Position numbers and translations under genes: made by a program
Shown here: positions 19,883-28,095 of the stretch, one piece after another
Position numbering within the stretch: the first letter of the stretch is position 1
Layout: the number at the start of each line of letters is the position of its first letter
Notes under the pieces: model-generated
What the model saw: only the letters and a program-made list of their open reading frames with translations
Told to the model about the DNA's origin: nothing
The model's database searches: none
Source of the DNA: Serratia fonticola
Lineage (GTDB): Bacteria > Pseudomonadota > Gammaproteobacteria > Enterobacterales > Enterobacteriaceae
Length of the DNA: 64,000 bases
NCBI RefSeq assembly: GCF_001006005.1
Contig: NZ_CP011254.1
Location: 310,001 to 374,000, forward strand
Direction of reading: 5' to 3'

Positions 19883-20569
19883 ATGCAACCTGAGACACTG
19901 GACGTTCTGATCGTGGAAGACGAGCCGCAACTGGCCACGCTGCACGCCGAATTTCTTGAGAAAAATTTCAACCTGCGGGTGGTGGCTTATGCCGCTACCC
20001 TGGCGGAAGCCAGAGCAAAAGTGAATGCTCACCAGCCCCGACTGATCCTGCTGGACAACTTTCTGCCAGACGGCCAGGGAATTGCGCTAATGGAAGAAGC
20101 CGCGGTGAAAAAGCCCGGTTGCTCGGTGATTTTTATCACCGCCGCCAGCGACATGAATACCTGTAGCCAGGCGATCCGCAATGGGGCCTTCGACTACATC
20201 ATCAAACCGGTATCCTATAAGCGGTTGCGCAATTCGCTGGAACGCTTTATGCAGTTTGTGCAGACCCAGCGCACCTTCAAGGTCATCGACCAGAGCAGCG
20301 TCGATGCGTTGTATAACCTGCAGTCCAAGCAGTTTTCCAACGAGCCCAGCGCCAAAGGGATTGAAACCATCACCCTGGAGTTGGTGCAGGCGTTGTTCAT
20401 CGAGCAGCCGGAAGTAGCCCACGCGGTGGAAGACGTGGTGTCACACGCTGGCATTAGCAAAACCACCGCACGCCGCTATCTGGAATACTGCGTAGCAACC
20501 CAGTTTGTGCACGTTGAAATGCTCTACGGTAATATCGGTCATCCGCGCCGTTTATACCGCAAGGCTTAG
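19883..20569 (+). CDS. CitB/DcuR-family response regulator
   Basis: A 228-residue regulator: receiver domain (1 to about 125) with the acidic pocket VEDE, phosphoacceptor Asp58 in ILLDNFLPD, a conserved Thr (FITAA) and Lys (IIKPVSYKRL); then a C-terminal helix-turn-helix (HAGISKTTARRYLEYCV) as in CitB, DpiA and DcuR. It starts 17 bases after the kinase and forms an operon with it. It likely activates the divergent 2HCT gene when phosphorylated. Confidence 0.92.
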   Translation: MQPETLDVLIVEDEPQLATLHAEFLEKNFNLRVVAYAATLAEARAKVNAHQPRLILLDNFLPDGQGIALMEEAAVKKPGCSVIFITAASDMNTCSQAIRNGAFDYIIKPVSYKRLRNSLERFMQFVQTQRTFKVIDQSSVDALYNLQSKQFSNEPSAKGIETITLELVQALFIEQPEVAHAVEDVVSHAGISKTTARRYLEYCVATQFVHVEMLYGNIGHPRRLYRKA

Positions 20570-20659
20570 GCTGACATCTGCCTGTCACATTGCGGGGCTA
20601 TGCTGGCTCCTAGATATCCCCTTCGATATCGGCATCAATGTTACATTCAGCTCTTTTTA

Positions 20660-20686
20660 CCCGGCCAAGACTTGGCCGGGTTTTTT
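20660..20686 (+). terminator. Terminator after the two-component operon
   Basis: Stem CCCGGCCAAG with exact complement around a single A, followed by TTTTTT (20681-20686). A classic intrinsic terminator for the rightward kinase-regulator pair; convergent with the porin gene. Confidence 0.85.
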
Positions 20687-20697
20687 ATTTGTGTGGC

Positions 20698-21417
20698 TTA
20701 AAAGGTATACCGCAGTCCTACGCGGATACGATACTGCTCCTTATTATAATCGTTCCAGCGATCCAGCCATTGCAGCTCCAGATAGGGCATCCAATGGGTA
20801 TCTATTTTATAGCTGAACTTATTGGTGATCTCCCAATGGTGGCTCTTGCCATTTTTACTGTTAAAGTCGTTTACCCGGATAAAGTAATGTGGCTCGAAGG
20901 TATAATTTAACTCATCGCTGAGCTTAAAGTTCCAGTAGTTGGCAATTTCATGGGTATCATTACGCGCCGGGTTGCCGTTAAAATCGATGGAATCATAGTT
21001 ATTATGGTTATAGCGATAACGCACGGTCAGGTTGAAAAACGGCAGGAATTTATAGTTGTTGTCCAGGTAGATGGCACCGCCGGATCCCGCACTGCTCGAG
21101 TTGACCAACCCGCCAGGGGACACCGTCCATTTATCCGTTGGCCGGAACAATGGATACCAGCCCTCCAGCTCGTTATAGCTGTGCTTGAGCTGATCAAACT
21201 TGCCAATGTTATAGGCGTTGGTGGCCATCACACCGGCTCCACCATCAAAATTATAGCCGCCGCGCAGGATGATTTCGTTTAATTCAGAGGCGGTATTATA
21301 AGCCTCACGAGTTTCCAGATAGGCACGTCCGGCCTGAGCGCTTGCTGAGGCAAACAACGCCGCTACCAGTAGTATCGTATTGGTTTTATTGCTGCTAGAA
21401 CCCCAGAGAGTAGACAT
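20698..21417 (-). CDS. ompL: OmpL/KdgM-family outer membrane porin
   Basis: A 239-residue exported protein: signal peptide to about residue 29 (ASASAQA/GRAYLE), then a beta-rich chain with alternating aromatic residues (NLTVRYRYNHNNY, YLELQWLDRWNDY) ending in RIRVGLRYTF, the C-terminal Phe typical of outer membrane barrels. The KdgM family makes narrow 12-stranded monosaccharide or oligosaccharide channels. Its place at the end of the yih-type cluster, as in E. coli where ompL follows yihO, suggests passage of sulfoquinovose or sulfoquinovosyl glycerol. I start at 21417 after AAGGAAA. Confidence 0.82.
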   Translation of the reverse strand: MSTLWGSSSNKTNTILLVAALFASASAQAGRAYLETREAYNTASELNEIILRGGYNFDGGAGVMATNAYNIGKFDQLKHSYNELEGWYPLFRPTDKWTVSPGGLVNSSSAGSGGAIYLDNNYKFLPFFNLTVRYRYNHNNYDSIDFNGNPARNDTHEIANYWNFKLSDELNYTFEPHYFIRVNDFNSKNGKSHHWEITNKFSYKIDTHWMPYLELQWLDRWNDYNKEQYRIRVGLRYTF

Positions 21418-21521
21418 GGTTGAGTTTCCTTGTGAAATTGATCCTGATAAAAGCATGCAGAAATCCCGCCGCCATGCCGTTAGGCATGACAGCTGTGCGT
21501 TATTATTGGTAATGCCTTGGC

Positions 21522-22958
21522 TTAGACTTCTTTGATTATTGTCGTATTGATTGCCGGATGAAGCTCGGCCTGTTCGTCACGGTTTCCTTTTTTGTTATTA
21601 ATCTCGGTGATGATTTGCATAAATAGCTGTTCATTTAACTTATAGAAAAACCCCATCATGACGGCGGCAACCATCGCCAATACGCAGGGATAAATAAAGA
21701 TTAACTCGCGCAGGCCTTTCAGCACCGAGGCAGACTGCTCAATATTCGGAATATAGCCGATCTGCGTCAGCATAATGCCGGGTAACAATCCGGCTAGTGC
21801 AGCGGAGATCTTGCGTGAAAAGGTATAGCCGGTATACACCGAGCCTTCCGCGCGGATGCCGGTTTTCCATTCGCCGTAATCAACGGTATCGGGCACCAGC
21901 GCCCAGTTCAGGCTGTTGACGAAGGCCGTCCCGAAGAAGGCCATGCAGGAGAACGCTACGAAAGAGAGCGAGCTGTCGCCCCAGGCGTAGTTACACAGAT
22001 CGCCCAGGCACCACAGCAACAGGCCACCAAGGTAGACCCGCTTTTTGCCAAAACGCTTCACCGCCGCTGGCACCATCAGCACGCCAATCAGAATGCAGCC
22101 CATGCTGAAAAAACCCATATAGGACAGCAAATGGATATCGTGCAACACGTATTGGGTGTAATAGACCTGGATCGCCAGCTTGATATTAAACGCCGCCAGC
22201 GTACACAGGTTGGCAATGCACAGCACCAGCAACGGTGGGTTTTGGAAAATGGCGCGGAAGGATTTGAAGATGCCAGGTTTATGATGTGCCGGTACCACGT
22301 CAACGTAGCGCTCTTTGACCCCGCCATGGCACCACCACATGCAAAACACGCCACAGGTCGCAAACACTACCGCGGCAACCAGATAGCCCATCTCCGGACG
22401 TGAAGTAAACAGCATCTGGATCGGGACAAAACCCACGGTGCATAACAGCAGCCCCAGCGTTGCACCTCCCTGCCGCCAAGCGGCCAGCTGCGCGCGCTCC
22501 TGCGGGTTTTTGGTCATGGCTGGCACCATCGCCCCATAGGAGCAGTTCATCAGGCTGTAGAACAGGCCGAACAGCATAAACAGCACGGTAGCCAGGACGG
22601 TTTTGGTATTCAGGCTGAACCCGCTATTGAGGAAGTTGGCCACGGCCAGCAAAGCCACCGGTAGCGAGGCATAGAAGATAAACGGCCTGAACTTGCCTTT
22701 GGCACCGATATTTCGCCGCGAATCCAGCAGGACGCCAGTCAACATATCGGTGAAAGCGGTAAAGAATTTGGCGATCAAAAAGATCACGCCGCCGTAGATG
22801 GCGGGCAACCCCAGAATATCGGTATAGAACTTCAGCAAATACAGGGTACCGATACACAGTATCAGGTTGGAACCGAAGTCTCCCATGCCGTAGGCAAACT
22901 TTTCGCGCAGCGGCAACCGCAGCGTAACGGGATCTTGGTAGGATAAAGAGTTGGCCAT
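21522..22958 (-). CDS. yihO: YihO-like GPH-family sulfoglycoside symporter
   Basis: A 478-residue, 12-helix MelB-type symporter that closely follows E. coli YihO: REKFAYGMGDFGSNLILCIGTLYLLKFYTD, LLDSRRNIGAKGKFRPFI, MTKNPQERAQLAAWRQGGAT and NSLNWALVPDTVDYGEWKTGIRAEG. Those Asp-rich stretches in helix II and the R/K loop are the cation-binding and family signatures. YihO is thought to import sulfoquinovose or its glycoside. I start at 22958 after AAGGA. An ERIC repeat lies between this gene and yihP. Confidence 0.9.
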   Translation of the reverse strand: MANSLSYQDPVTLRLPLREKFAYGMGDFGSNLILCIGTLYLLKFYTDILGLPAIYGGVIFLIAKFFTAFTDMLTGVLLDSRRNIGAKGKFRPFIFYASLPVALLAVANFLNSGFSLNTKTVLATVLFMLFGLFYSLMNCSYGAMVPAMTKNPQERAQLAAWRQGGATLGLLLCTVGFVPIQMLFTSRPEMGYLVAAVVFATCGVFCMWWCHGGVKERYVDVVPAHHKPGIFKSFRAIFQNPPLLVLCIANLCTLAAFNIKLAIQVYYTQYVLHDIHLLSYMGFFSMGCILIGVLMVPAAVKRFGKKRVYLGGLLLWCLGDLCNYAWGDSSLSFVAFSCMAFFGTAFVNSLNWALVPDTVDYGEWKTGIRAEGSVYTGYTFSRKISAALAGLLPGIMLTQIGYIPNIEQSASVLKGLRELIFIYPCVLAMVAAVMMGFFYKLNEQLFMQIITEINNKKGNRDEQAELHPAINTTIIKEV

Positions 22959-22991
22959 CTGGCAGATCCTTATTATTGTCTTAACCCTTAA

Positions 22992-23118
22992 ATACCCGTC
23001 GTCTTTCAAGCCGCAGCGTTGTTACCTGCACTATCTCACCCCAGTCACTTACCCAAAAGTAAGCTCCTGGGGATGAGATAGCTTGTCGCCTAGCTGCAAC
23101 TTGAAATCCATAGGGTAT
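22992..23118. repeat. ERIC element, standard 127 bp
   Basis: Exactly 127 bp, bounded by ATACCCGTC and its partner TAGGGTAT. The core carries the known ERIC text around CTTACCCAAAAGTAAGCTCC with CTGGGG on both sides. It sits between yihP and yihO inside one transcription unit, so it will be present in the mRNA and can fold into a long hairpin. Confidence 0.9.
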
Positions 23119-23164
23119 TTCTGCTGCAAGAATGATCAGCCATAAACGGGTTGGTTTTATCTGT

Positions 23165-24562
23165 TTACATAGCCGGGCTTACCACCCGCTTGCGCTCTTC
23201 CAGCTCACCGACGATCTTGAGATAGTTCTTCTCCGTCAGGTGATAGAACAGCCCCATGGTCAATGCGGTCAGCACTGCCAGGCCACACGGATAGAGGAAG
23301 ATCAGCTGCCGCAAGCCTTCCAGCGTGCCAGGCCCCTGCGCCACGTTGGGAACATAGCCGATATAGGCCAGCATCACGCCAGGGAAGAAACCCGCCAGCC
23401 CTTGGGAAACCTTGCGAAAGAAGGTAAAACCGGTATAAACCGTGCCTTCCGAACGCACGCCGGTTTTCCACTCACCGTATTCCACGGTATCCGATACCAG
23501 CGCCCAGTTGAGGCTGTTGACGAAGGCCGTCCCGAAGAACGCCAGGCAAGAGAACAACACAAACAGCGTGGAGGTATTGCCCCACATATAGTTCATGGCA
23601 TCGCCCAGGATCCACAGCGACAGGCCGCCCAGATAGACGTTTTTCTTGCCAAAGCGTTTCACCACCGTCGGAACCAGCAGTACCCCAAGCAGGATGCAGC
23701 CCATGCTGAAGAAACCCATATAGGACAGCAGGGTGATATCGTTGAGGACGTATTGGGTGTAGTAAATCTGGATCGCCAGCTTGATGTTGAAGCCCGCCAG
23801 CGTGCACAGGTTGGCCACGCACAGTACGAACAGCGGTTTATTACCGGCGATCGCCTTGAAGGACTGCAACAGACCCGGCTTGGGTGCACCCGGTTTCGGG
23901 ATCTCGACATAACGCTCTTTGACGCCGGAATAGCACCACCACATGCACAGCATGCCGACGAAGGCGAAGATAGCCGCCCCCACCAGATAACCCACCTGTG
24001 GGCGCCCGTCAAACAGCGACAGGATCGGCACAAACGCTACGGTACACAACAACAGACCCACCGTCGCCCCGCCCTGCCGCCAGGCAGCCAGTTGCGCACG
24101 TTCTTGCGGGTTTTTGGTCATCGCTGGCACCATCGCGCCGTAGGAGCAGTTCATCATGCTGAAGAATAGCCCGAACGCCATAAAGATCAGCGTGGCGATC
24201 ACTGTTTTAACGGTGACATCAAACGAGGCGCCAACGCCGATAAAGTTGGCCACCACCAGCAACGCCACCGGCATTGAGGCATAAAGGATAAATGGCCGGA
24301 ATTTGCCTTTGGGGCCAATATTGCGCCGGGAATCGAGCATCAGCCCGGTGCCCATGTCGGTAAAGGCGGTAAAGAAACGCGAGATGAGAAAGATCAGCCC
24401 GCCCCACGCAGCGGGGATCCCCAACACGTCGGTATAGAATTTCAGCAGGTACAGCGTGCCGACACACAACAGCAGGTTGGAACCGACATCGCCCATGCCA
24501 TAGGCGAATTTCTCGCGCAGGGGCAATATCAGCTTCACCGGATCCTGGTTAGCTTCACTCAT
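23165..24562 (-). CDS. yihP: YihP-like GPH-family symporter
   Basis: A 465-residue paralogue of the neighbouring YihO, with the same MelB-type signatures (REKFAYGMGDVGSNLLLCVG, MLDSRRNIGPKGKFRPFI, DTVEYGEWKTGVRSEGTVYTG). In E. coli yihO and yihP also lie side by side and one is proposed to handle sulfoquinovose import and the other the sulfonate product. It begins after AAGGAGAA, 80 bases behind yihQ on the same strand. Confidence 0.9.
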   Translation of the reverse strand: MSEANQDPVKLILPLREKFAYGMGDVGSNLLLCVGTLYLLKFYTDVLGIPAAWGGLIFLISRFFTAFTDMGTGLMLDSRRNIGPKGKFRPFILYASMPVALLVVANFIGVGASFDVTVKTVIATLIFMAFGLFFSMMNCSYGAMVPAMTKNPQERAQLAAWRQGGATVGLLLCTVAFVPILSLFDGRPQVGYLVGAAIFAFVGMLCMWWCYSGVKERYVEIPKPGAPKPGLLQSFKAIAGNKPLFVLCVANLCTLAGFNIKLAIQIYYTQYVLNDITLLSYMGFFSMGCILLGVLLVPTVVKRFGKKNVYLGGLSLWILGDAMNYMWGNTSTLFVLFSCLAFFGTAFVNSLNWALVSDTVEYGEWKTGVRSEGTVYTGFTFFRKVSQGLAGFFPGVMLAYIGYVPNVAQGPGTLEGLRQLIFLYPCGLAVLTALTMGLFYHLTEKNYLKIVGELEERKRVVSPAM

Positions 24563-24642
24563 GGTGATTCTCCTTGGAAAACACCTATTCCCAGAGATAG
24601 CCGCCCTTGCCGGTTGGGCAACGGGCGGCTGACAGTTGGTGA

Positions 24643-26670
24643 TTACAGCGTGCGAAGCGAGGCAAACAACTCAGCCCACTCGCTATCCGCCCGATAGAAC
24701 ACCGGCGGTTGGCCCATTGGTGCTGCTACCGTCACCTCGGCCCCTCCGCTATGCCGTTCACCGGTCCACAGGTTGATCCAGCTATCCTGCGGCAGGTAGA
24801 GCGTCCAGTCGGTGCGCCCTTCTTCATGCACCGGGGCCACCAGCAGATCACGGCCAAACAGGTATTGGTATTTCAGGCTGTAGGTGTGAGCATCGTCTTC
24901 ATAATGCAGGAACAGCGGGCGCATCACCGGTAAGCCGGACTGCGCATTGAGCGCCACCGCCTGCTTGATATACGGCTTGAGGGAGGTGAATACCTGGCTC
25001 ATGCGGGCAAACTGACGGATGGTTTCCACGTCATGATCGAACTGCCAGTTATCATCCGGGCGGTTGCCTTCGTGGGTACGCATCATCGGCGTAAAAGCGC
25101 AGAACTCGCACCAGCGCATCAGCAGTTCTTTGCTGCGTTTCATCTCAAACAGCGTGGTGTAACCGCCAATATCGCTGTGGTGCAGGCCGTGGCCAGTCAT
25201 CGCCAACGACAGCGCCGCCGGGATCACCGAAGCCAGGCCGTCGTCCAGGCTCCAATCCACGTTCTGATCGCCCGCCCACATCATCACCGAATACTTCTGG
25301 CTGCCGGTATAGCCCGCGCGCATAAAGAACAGGATCTCGCCCAGCTTGCCGCATTCTTCCAGCGCATCGTAGTTGCACTTGGCCCACAGCGCTGGCCAGG
25401 CGTTATGCATGATTTCCGCATCGATGCCGTTATGCAAAACGGTATCAGTCGGCAGATATTCGCCGAAGTCCGCCATCCAGCCGTCGAGGCCAAACTCGAT
25501 CAGGTTCTTTTTGATGACGTTCTTGTACCAGTCATAGGCTTCGGGCTTGGTAAGATCGACTACGCCAGCATAAAACTCGCCAAATTCGACCTGATAATCT
25601 TTGCCGTCGTAATCCTTGGTCAGATAGCCTTTTTCTGCCGCTTCGGCATACAGCTCTTTCTCGATGGCCACGTAAGGGTTGATGTACCCCAGAAAATGTA
25701 CCCCCTCCTTCTTCCACTGCGGGATGCGTTTATCCAGCTCCGGATACAGCTCACTGTCCCAGCGCCAGTTCCACATCAGGCGTTTGCCAAAAGAGGTGAT
25801 CCGCCGTCCTTCCCAGTCCTGTGCCCAGAGCCCGCTGACCTTGACACCGTGCTCACGCATCACGTCCAGCTTCTGTTGGCAGACTTCGGTGCCCCCCTGA
25901 ATGCCCAGGATGACGCCGTCATACACCCAGTCCGGCAGTTCTGGCTGGCGGCCAAGTAACGCGGTCAGCTTTTCCAGCAGGCTGATGTAGCTGTCGGCGC
26001 AGTCAAAGCGCAACACCGCCTGATCCTGCCAGATCGCCAACTCATGGAACTCTGGGGCAGAAAAATCGAAGTTCATGTAGCAGCTGTTTTCTACGTGGCA
26101 GTAATATTTCTGGCTGCTGACAAACGTCGGCTGCGGGAAGAAGGTCCAGTAGTAATCACCACCGGCATTCTCCTGGCAGTCTGCCTGCCAGGTAACGTAG
26201 GTCTGCTTGTTACGGCCAACCCCCTGCTCACTGGTCCATAACGGGAAAGGCTTGCCGCGCAGGTCGAAATAGGAAAACTGTTCGCCGCAGCCATAAACGT
26301 GATCTTCCTGCTGGGCAGCCAGGCGCAGCCACATACGGTTGTTCTGCTCGTCGCTGTTGCGCAGCTGCATTTCCAACCGCCCTTGCGCATCGGTAGTGAT
26401 TGCCAGCGTGCACTGGGCCACATCGCCCCGGCTAAAGCGGATCAGCCAGCCTTTGCCCTGAGGGACGATCTGGGTTTCGGTCAGCGCCAGTTTTTCACTG
26501 AGCTGGTCTTTAATGCTGAAGTTGCCGCGGAACATCTCAATATCCGCCTTGCCGCGCCCAATCCACAGGCACGGAGCTGCAGCCGAGTGCTGTATCAGCA
26601 CCCGCTGCTGAAAGGTCAACGTAAATCCACCTGCGTGTTGCGTAAGTTCCAAGCCTTGCTGAGAAGCCAT
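24643..26670 (-). CDS. yihQ: Sulfoquinovosidase YihQ (GH31)
   Basis: A 675-residue glycoside hydrolase of family 31. It should release sulfoquinovose from sulfoquinovosyl glycerol and similar glycolipid fragments in the cytoplasm. The nucleophile Asp401 (GWMADFGEY) and acid/base Asp468 (MWAGDQNVDW) are present. The residues that in E. coli YihQ recognise the sulfonate are all kept with a constant offset of four: Gln284 (LWAQDW), Arg297 and Trp300 (SFGKRLMWNW), and Tyr504 (IGGYTTLF). This is the strongest evidence for the substrate of the whole cluster. The ATG has GGAGAA upstream. Confidence 0.95.
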   Translation of the reverse strand: MASQQGLELTQHAGGFTLTFQQRVLIQHSAAAPCLWIGRGKADIEMFRGNFSIKDQLSEKLALTETQIVPQGKGWLIRFSRGDVAQCTLAITTDAQGRLEMQLRNSDEQNNRMWLRLAAQQEDHVYGCGEQFSYFDLRGKPFPLWTSEQGVGRNKQTYVTWQADCQENAGGDYYWTFFPQPTFVSSQKYYCHVENSCYMNFDFSAPEFHELAIWQDQAVLRFDCADSYISLLEKLTALLGRQPELPDWVYDGVILGIQGGTEVCQQKLDVMREHGVKVSGLWAQDWEGRRITSFGKRLMWNWRWDSELYPELDKRIPQWKKEGVHFLGYINPYVAIEKELYAEAAEKGYLTKDYDGKDYQVEFGEFYAGVVDLTKPEAYDWYKNVIKKNLIEFGLDGWMADFGEYLPTDTVLHNGIDAEIMHNAWPALWAKCNYDALEECGKLGEILFFMRAGYTGSQKYSVMMWAGDQNVDWSLDDGLASVIPAALSLAMTGHGLHHSDIGGYTTLFEMKRSKELLMRWCEFCAFTPMMRTHEGNRPDDNWQFDHDVETIRQFARMSQVFTSLKPYIKQAVALNAQSGLPVMRPLFLHYEDDAHTYSLKYQYLFGRDLLVAPVHEEGRTDWTLYLPQDSWINLWTGERHSGGAEVTVAAPMGQPPVFYRADSEWAELFASLRTL

Positions 26671-26724
26671 GATCCATTCTCCAAAAGGTTAAATGCCGTA
26701 TTTTTCCAAGCGTTGGTCGCCCGC

Positions 26725-28068
26725 TCAGGTCAGTTCAATCACGTCCAAACCAAGCAGACCGGCCACTTTGCGCAGCAGCGGACGGTGCTCGCCGTAAACC
26801 AGCGAGGTGTGGTGCTCCATACCCGCCGCAATCAGACGCTGGCGATAAGTGTCTGCATCCACATCCAGGCGCGCGGTCCCGGCTGTGCCGGAAAACGCCA
26901 GCGGGGCCTTGATCATTTCGCCGCCGGCCAGCATCAGGCGTAGCTTGCCCTCGCCCTGAGTGATGCGGCATAGCGTGATGCGCCCCGGTTTCAGAGCAAA
27001 TTCAGACAGCAGAGGAAGCTTGCGGTTGGAGTGGATGGTGGCCTGCACCGGGCCATCGCGATCGGCCATTTCGATCGGTGCCTGCCCACAGTGCCAGAAC
27101 ACCACGCTGTTATCCTGCGGATCGATATCCACCAGGTCGGTATTGAACGCCGCATTGCCAGAGGCCCACTGCGCCATCAGCGAAGAGAGCACGCCAAACA
27201 TGTCGGCTTCACAGCCACACGGCACTTTATCTTCGTTCATCAACGCCAATGCCCCACAGGCAGCGCAGCCGTAATCGGTAAAGAAATCCGGCCAGCAGCG
27301 CACGGCAATGCCGGTATAACCTTCACGCTGCGCTTTTTCACGCAGGGCAGAGTAAACCTTGAGCGTTTTGCGGGTGGCCGTTTGATCCATCTCCGCCAGG
27401 TTAGGGAAATCCTTGGCACGGCGGGCATAAGGCGCATCGGCCACGCTATCCGGCAGCGCCTTCACCTCTTCAATAAACTCCAGCACCGGCTGGCGAGTCA
27501 CCTCAACGCCAAAGTGCTGCGTCAGTTGCTGCTGGTTGTAGTTACAGGCGTCAAAACCCAGCGGGTGTTCACCAATCACCATCACCTTGGCCTGTTTGAA
27601 GCGCTTAACGATCGCCGCGGCCTGCGCCAACTGCTGTAATTCGTTAATCACCCGGCTATCGTCCGGCAGGCCGTGCAGCGTTTGCACGTTGATGGCTTCA
27701 CGGCTCAGGGCATGGCAAGCCAGATTCACCCCGCAGAAAGAGTTCAGGCGCAAACGGCCACCGGTACGGGCCTCCGGGAATGACCACATCGCCGTGGGTA
27801 CCGGGAAATCACGCACCACTTCGGTGGTAAGGGAGGCATCGGTAAAGGTCACTTGCAGGATCAGCAGCAGATCGAGATCGGCCTGTTTAAGTGCGGGCAG
27901 TACTTGCAGAGCCGATTCGGCATCAAACTGCAATACCGGCTCCCCCACCAGCTCGATATCCATCCCGCTCAACGTCTGCCAGGCTTGCGCCAGCATCTCT
28001 TGCGCGTAGGGCACATCGAAGGTCGCGCGGCCAAGTGCCAACACGCCAACTTTTGCTTTATTTTTCAT
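26725..28068 (-). CDS. L-fucose isomerase-family protein, predicted sulfoquinovose isomerase
   Basis: A 447-residue protein of the L-fucose/L-arabinose isomerase superfamily. The metal-binding region appears as PCGCEADMFGVLSSL (Glu287 and Asp289), followed by VFWHCGQAP (His326) and EHHTSLVYGEHRPLLRKV near the end. These enzymes convert aldoses to ketoses with a divalent metal. In the E. coli yih cluster the aldose-ketose step is done by YihS, from the unrelated N-acylglucosamine 2-epimerase fold; no YihS is present here, and this gene fills the gap between yihQ and the mutarotase. I infer SQ to sulfofructose isomerisation. Start ATG at 28068 after GGAAG. Confidence 0.82.
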   Translation of the reverse strand: MKNKAKVGVLALGRATFDVPYAQEMLAQAWQTLSGMDIELVGEPVLQFDAESALQVLPALKQADLDLLLILQVTFTDASLTTEVVRDFPVPTAMWSFPEARTGGRLRLNSFCGVNLACHALSREAINVQTLHGLPDDSRVINELQQLAQAAAIVKRFKQAKVMVIGEHPLGFDACNYNQQQLTQHFGVEVTRQPVLEFIEEVKALPDSVADAPYARRAKDFPNLAEMDQTATRKTLKVYSALREKAQREGYTGIAVRCWPDFFTDYGCAACGALALMNEDKVPCGCEADMFGVLSSLMAQWASGNAAFNTDLVDIDPQDNSVVFWHCGQAPIEMADRDGPVQATIHSNRKLPLLSEFALKPGRITLCRITQGEGKLRLMLAGGEMIKAPLAFSGTAGTARLDVDADTYRQRLIAAGMEHHTSLVYGEHRPLLRKVAGLLGLDVIELT

Positions 28069-28095
28069 CACATTGCTTCCAGTAATCGAATAAAT

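Noticed and set aside
20698..21417. KdgM porin for pectin fragments
   Set aside because: There are no pectin or oligogalacturonide genes beside it, and the position after yihO matches ompL.
23132..24169. Open frame on the plus strand opposite yihP
   Set aside because: The protein would be Gln/His/Arg-rich without recognisable structure and lies antisense to a well-conserved symporter gene.
26725..28068. Gene for L-fucose or L-arabinose catabolism
   Set aside because: No fucose or arabinose kinase, aldolase or transporter is nearby; all firm neighbours (yihO, yihP, yihQ, yihU, yihV, yihW) belong to sulfoquinovose use.
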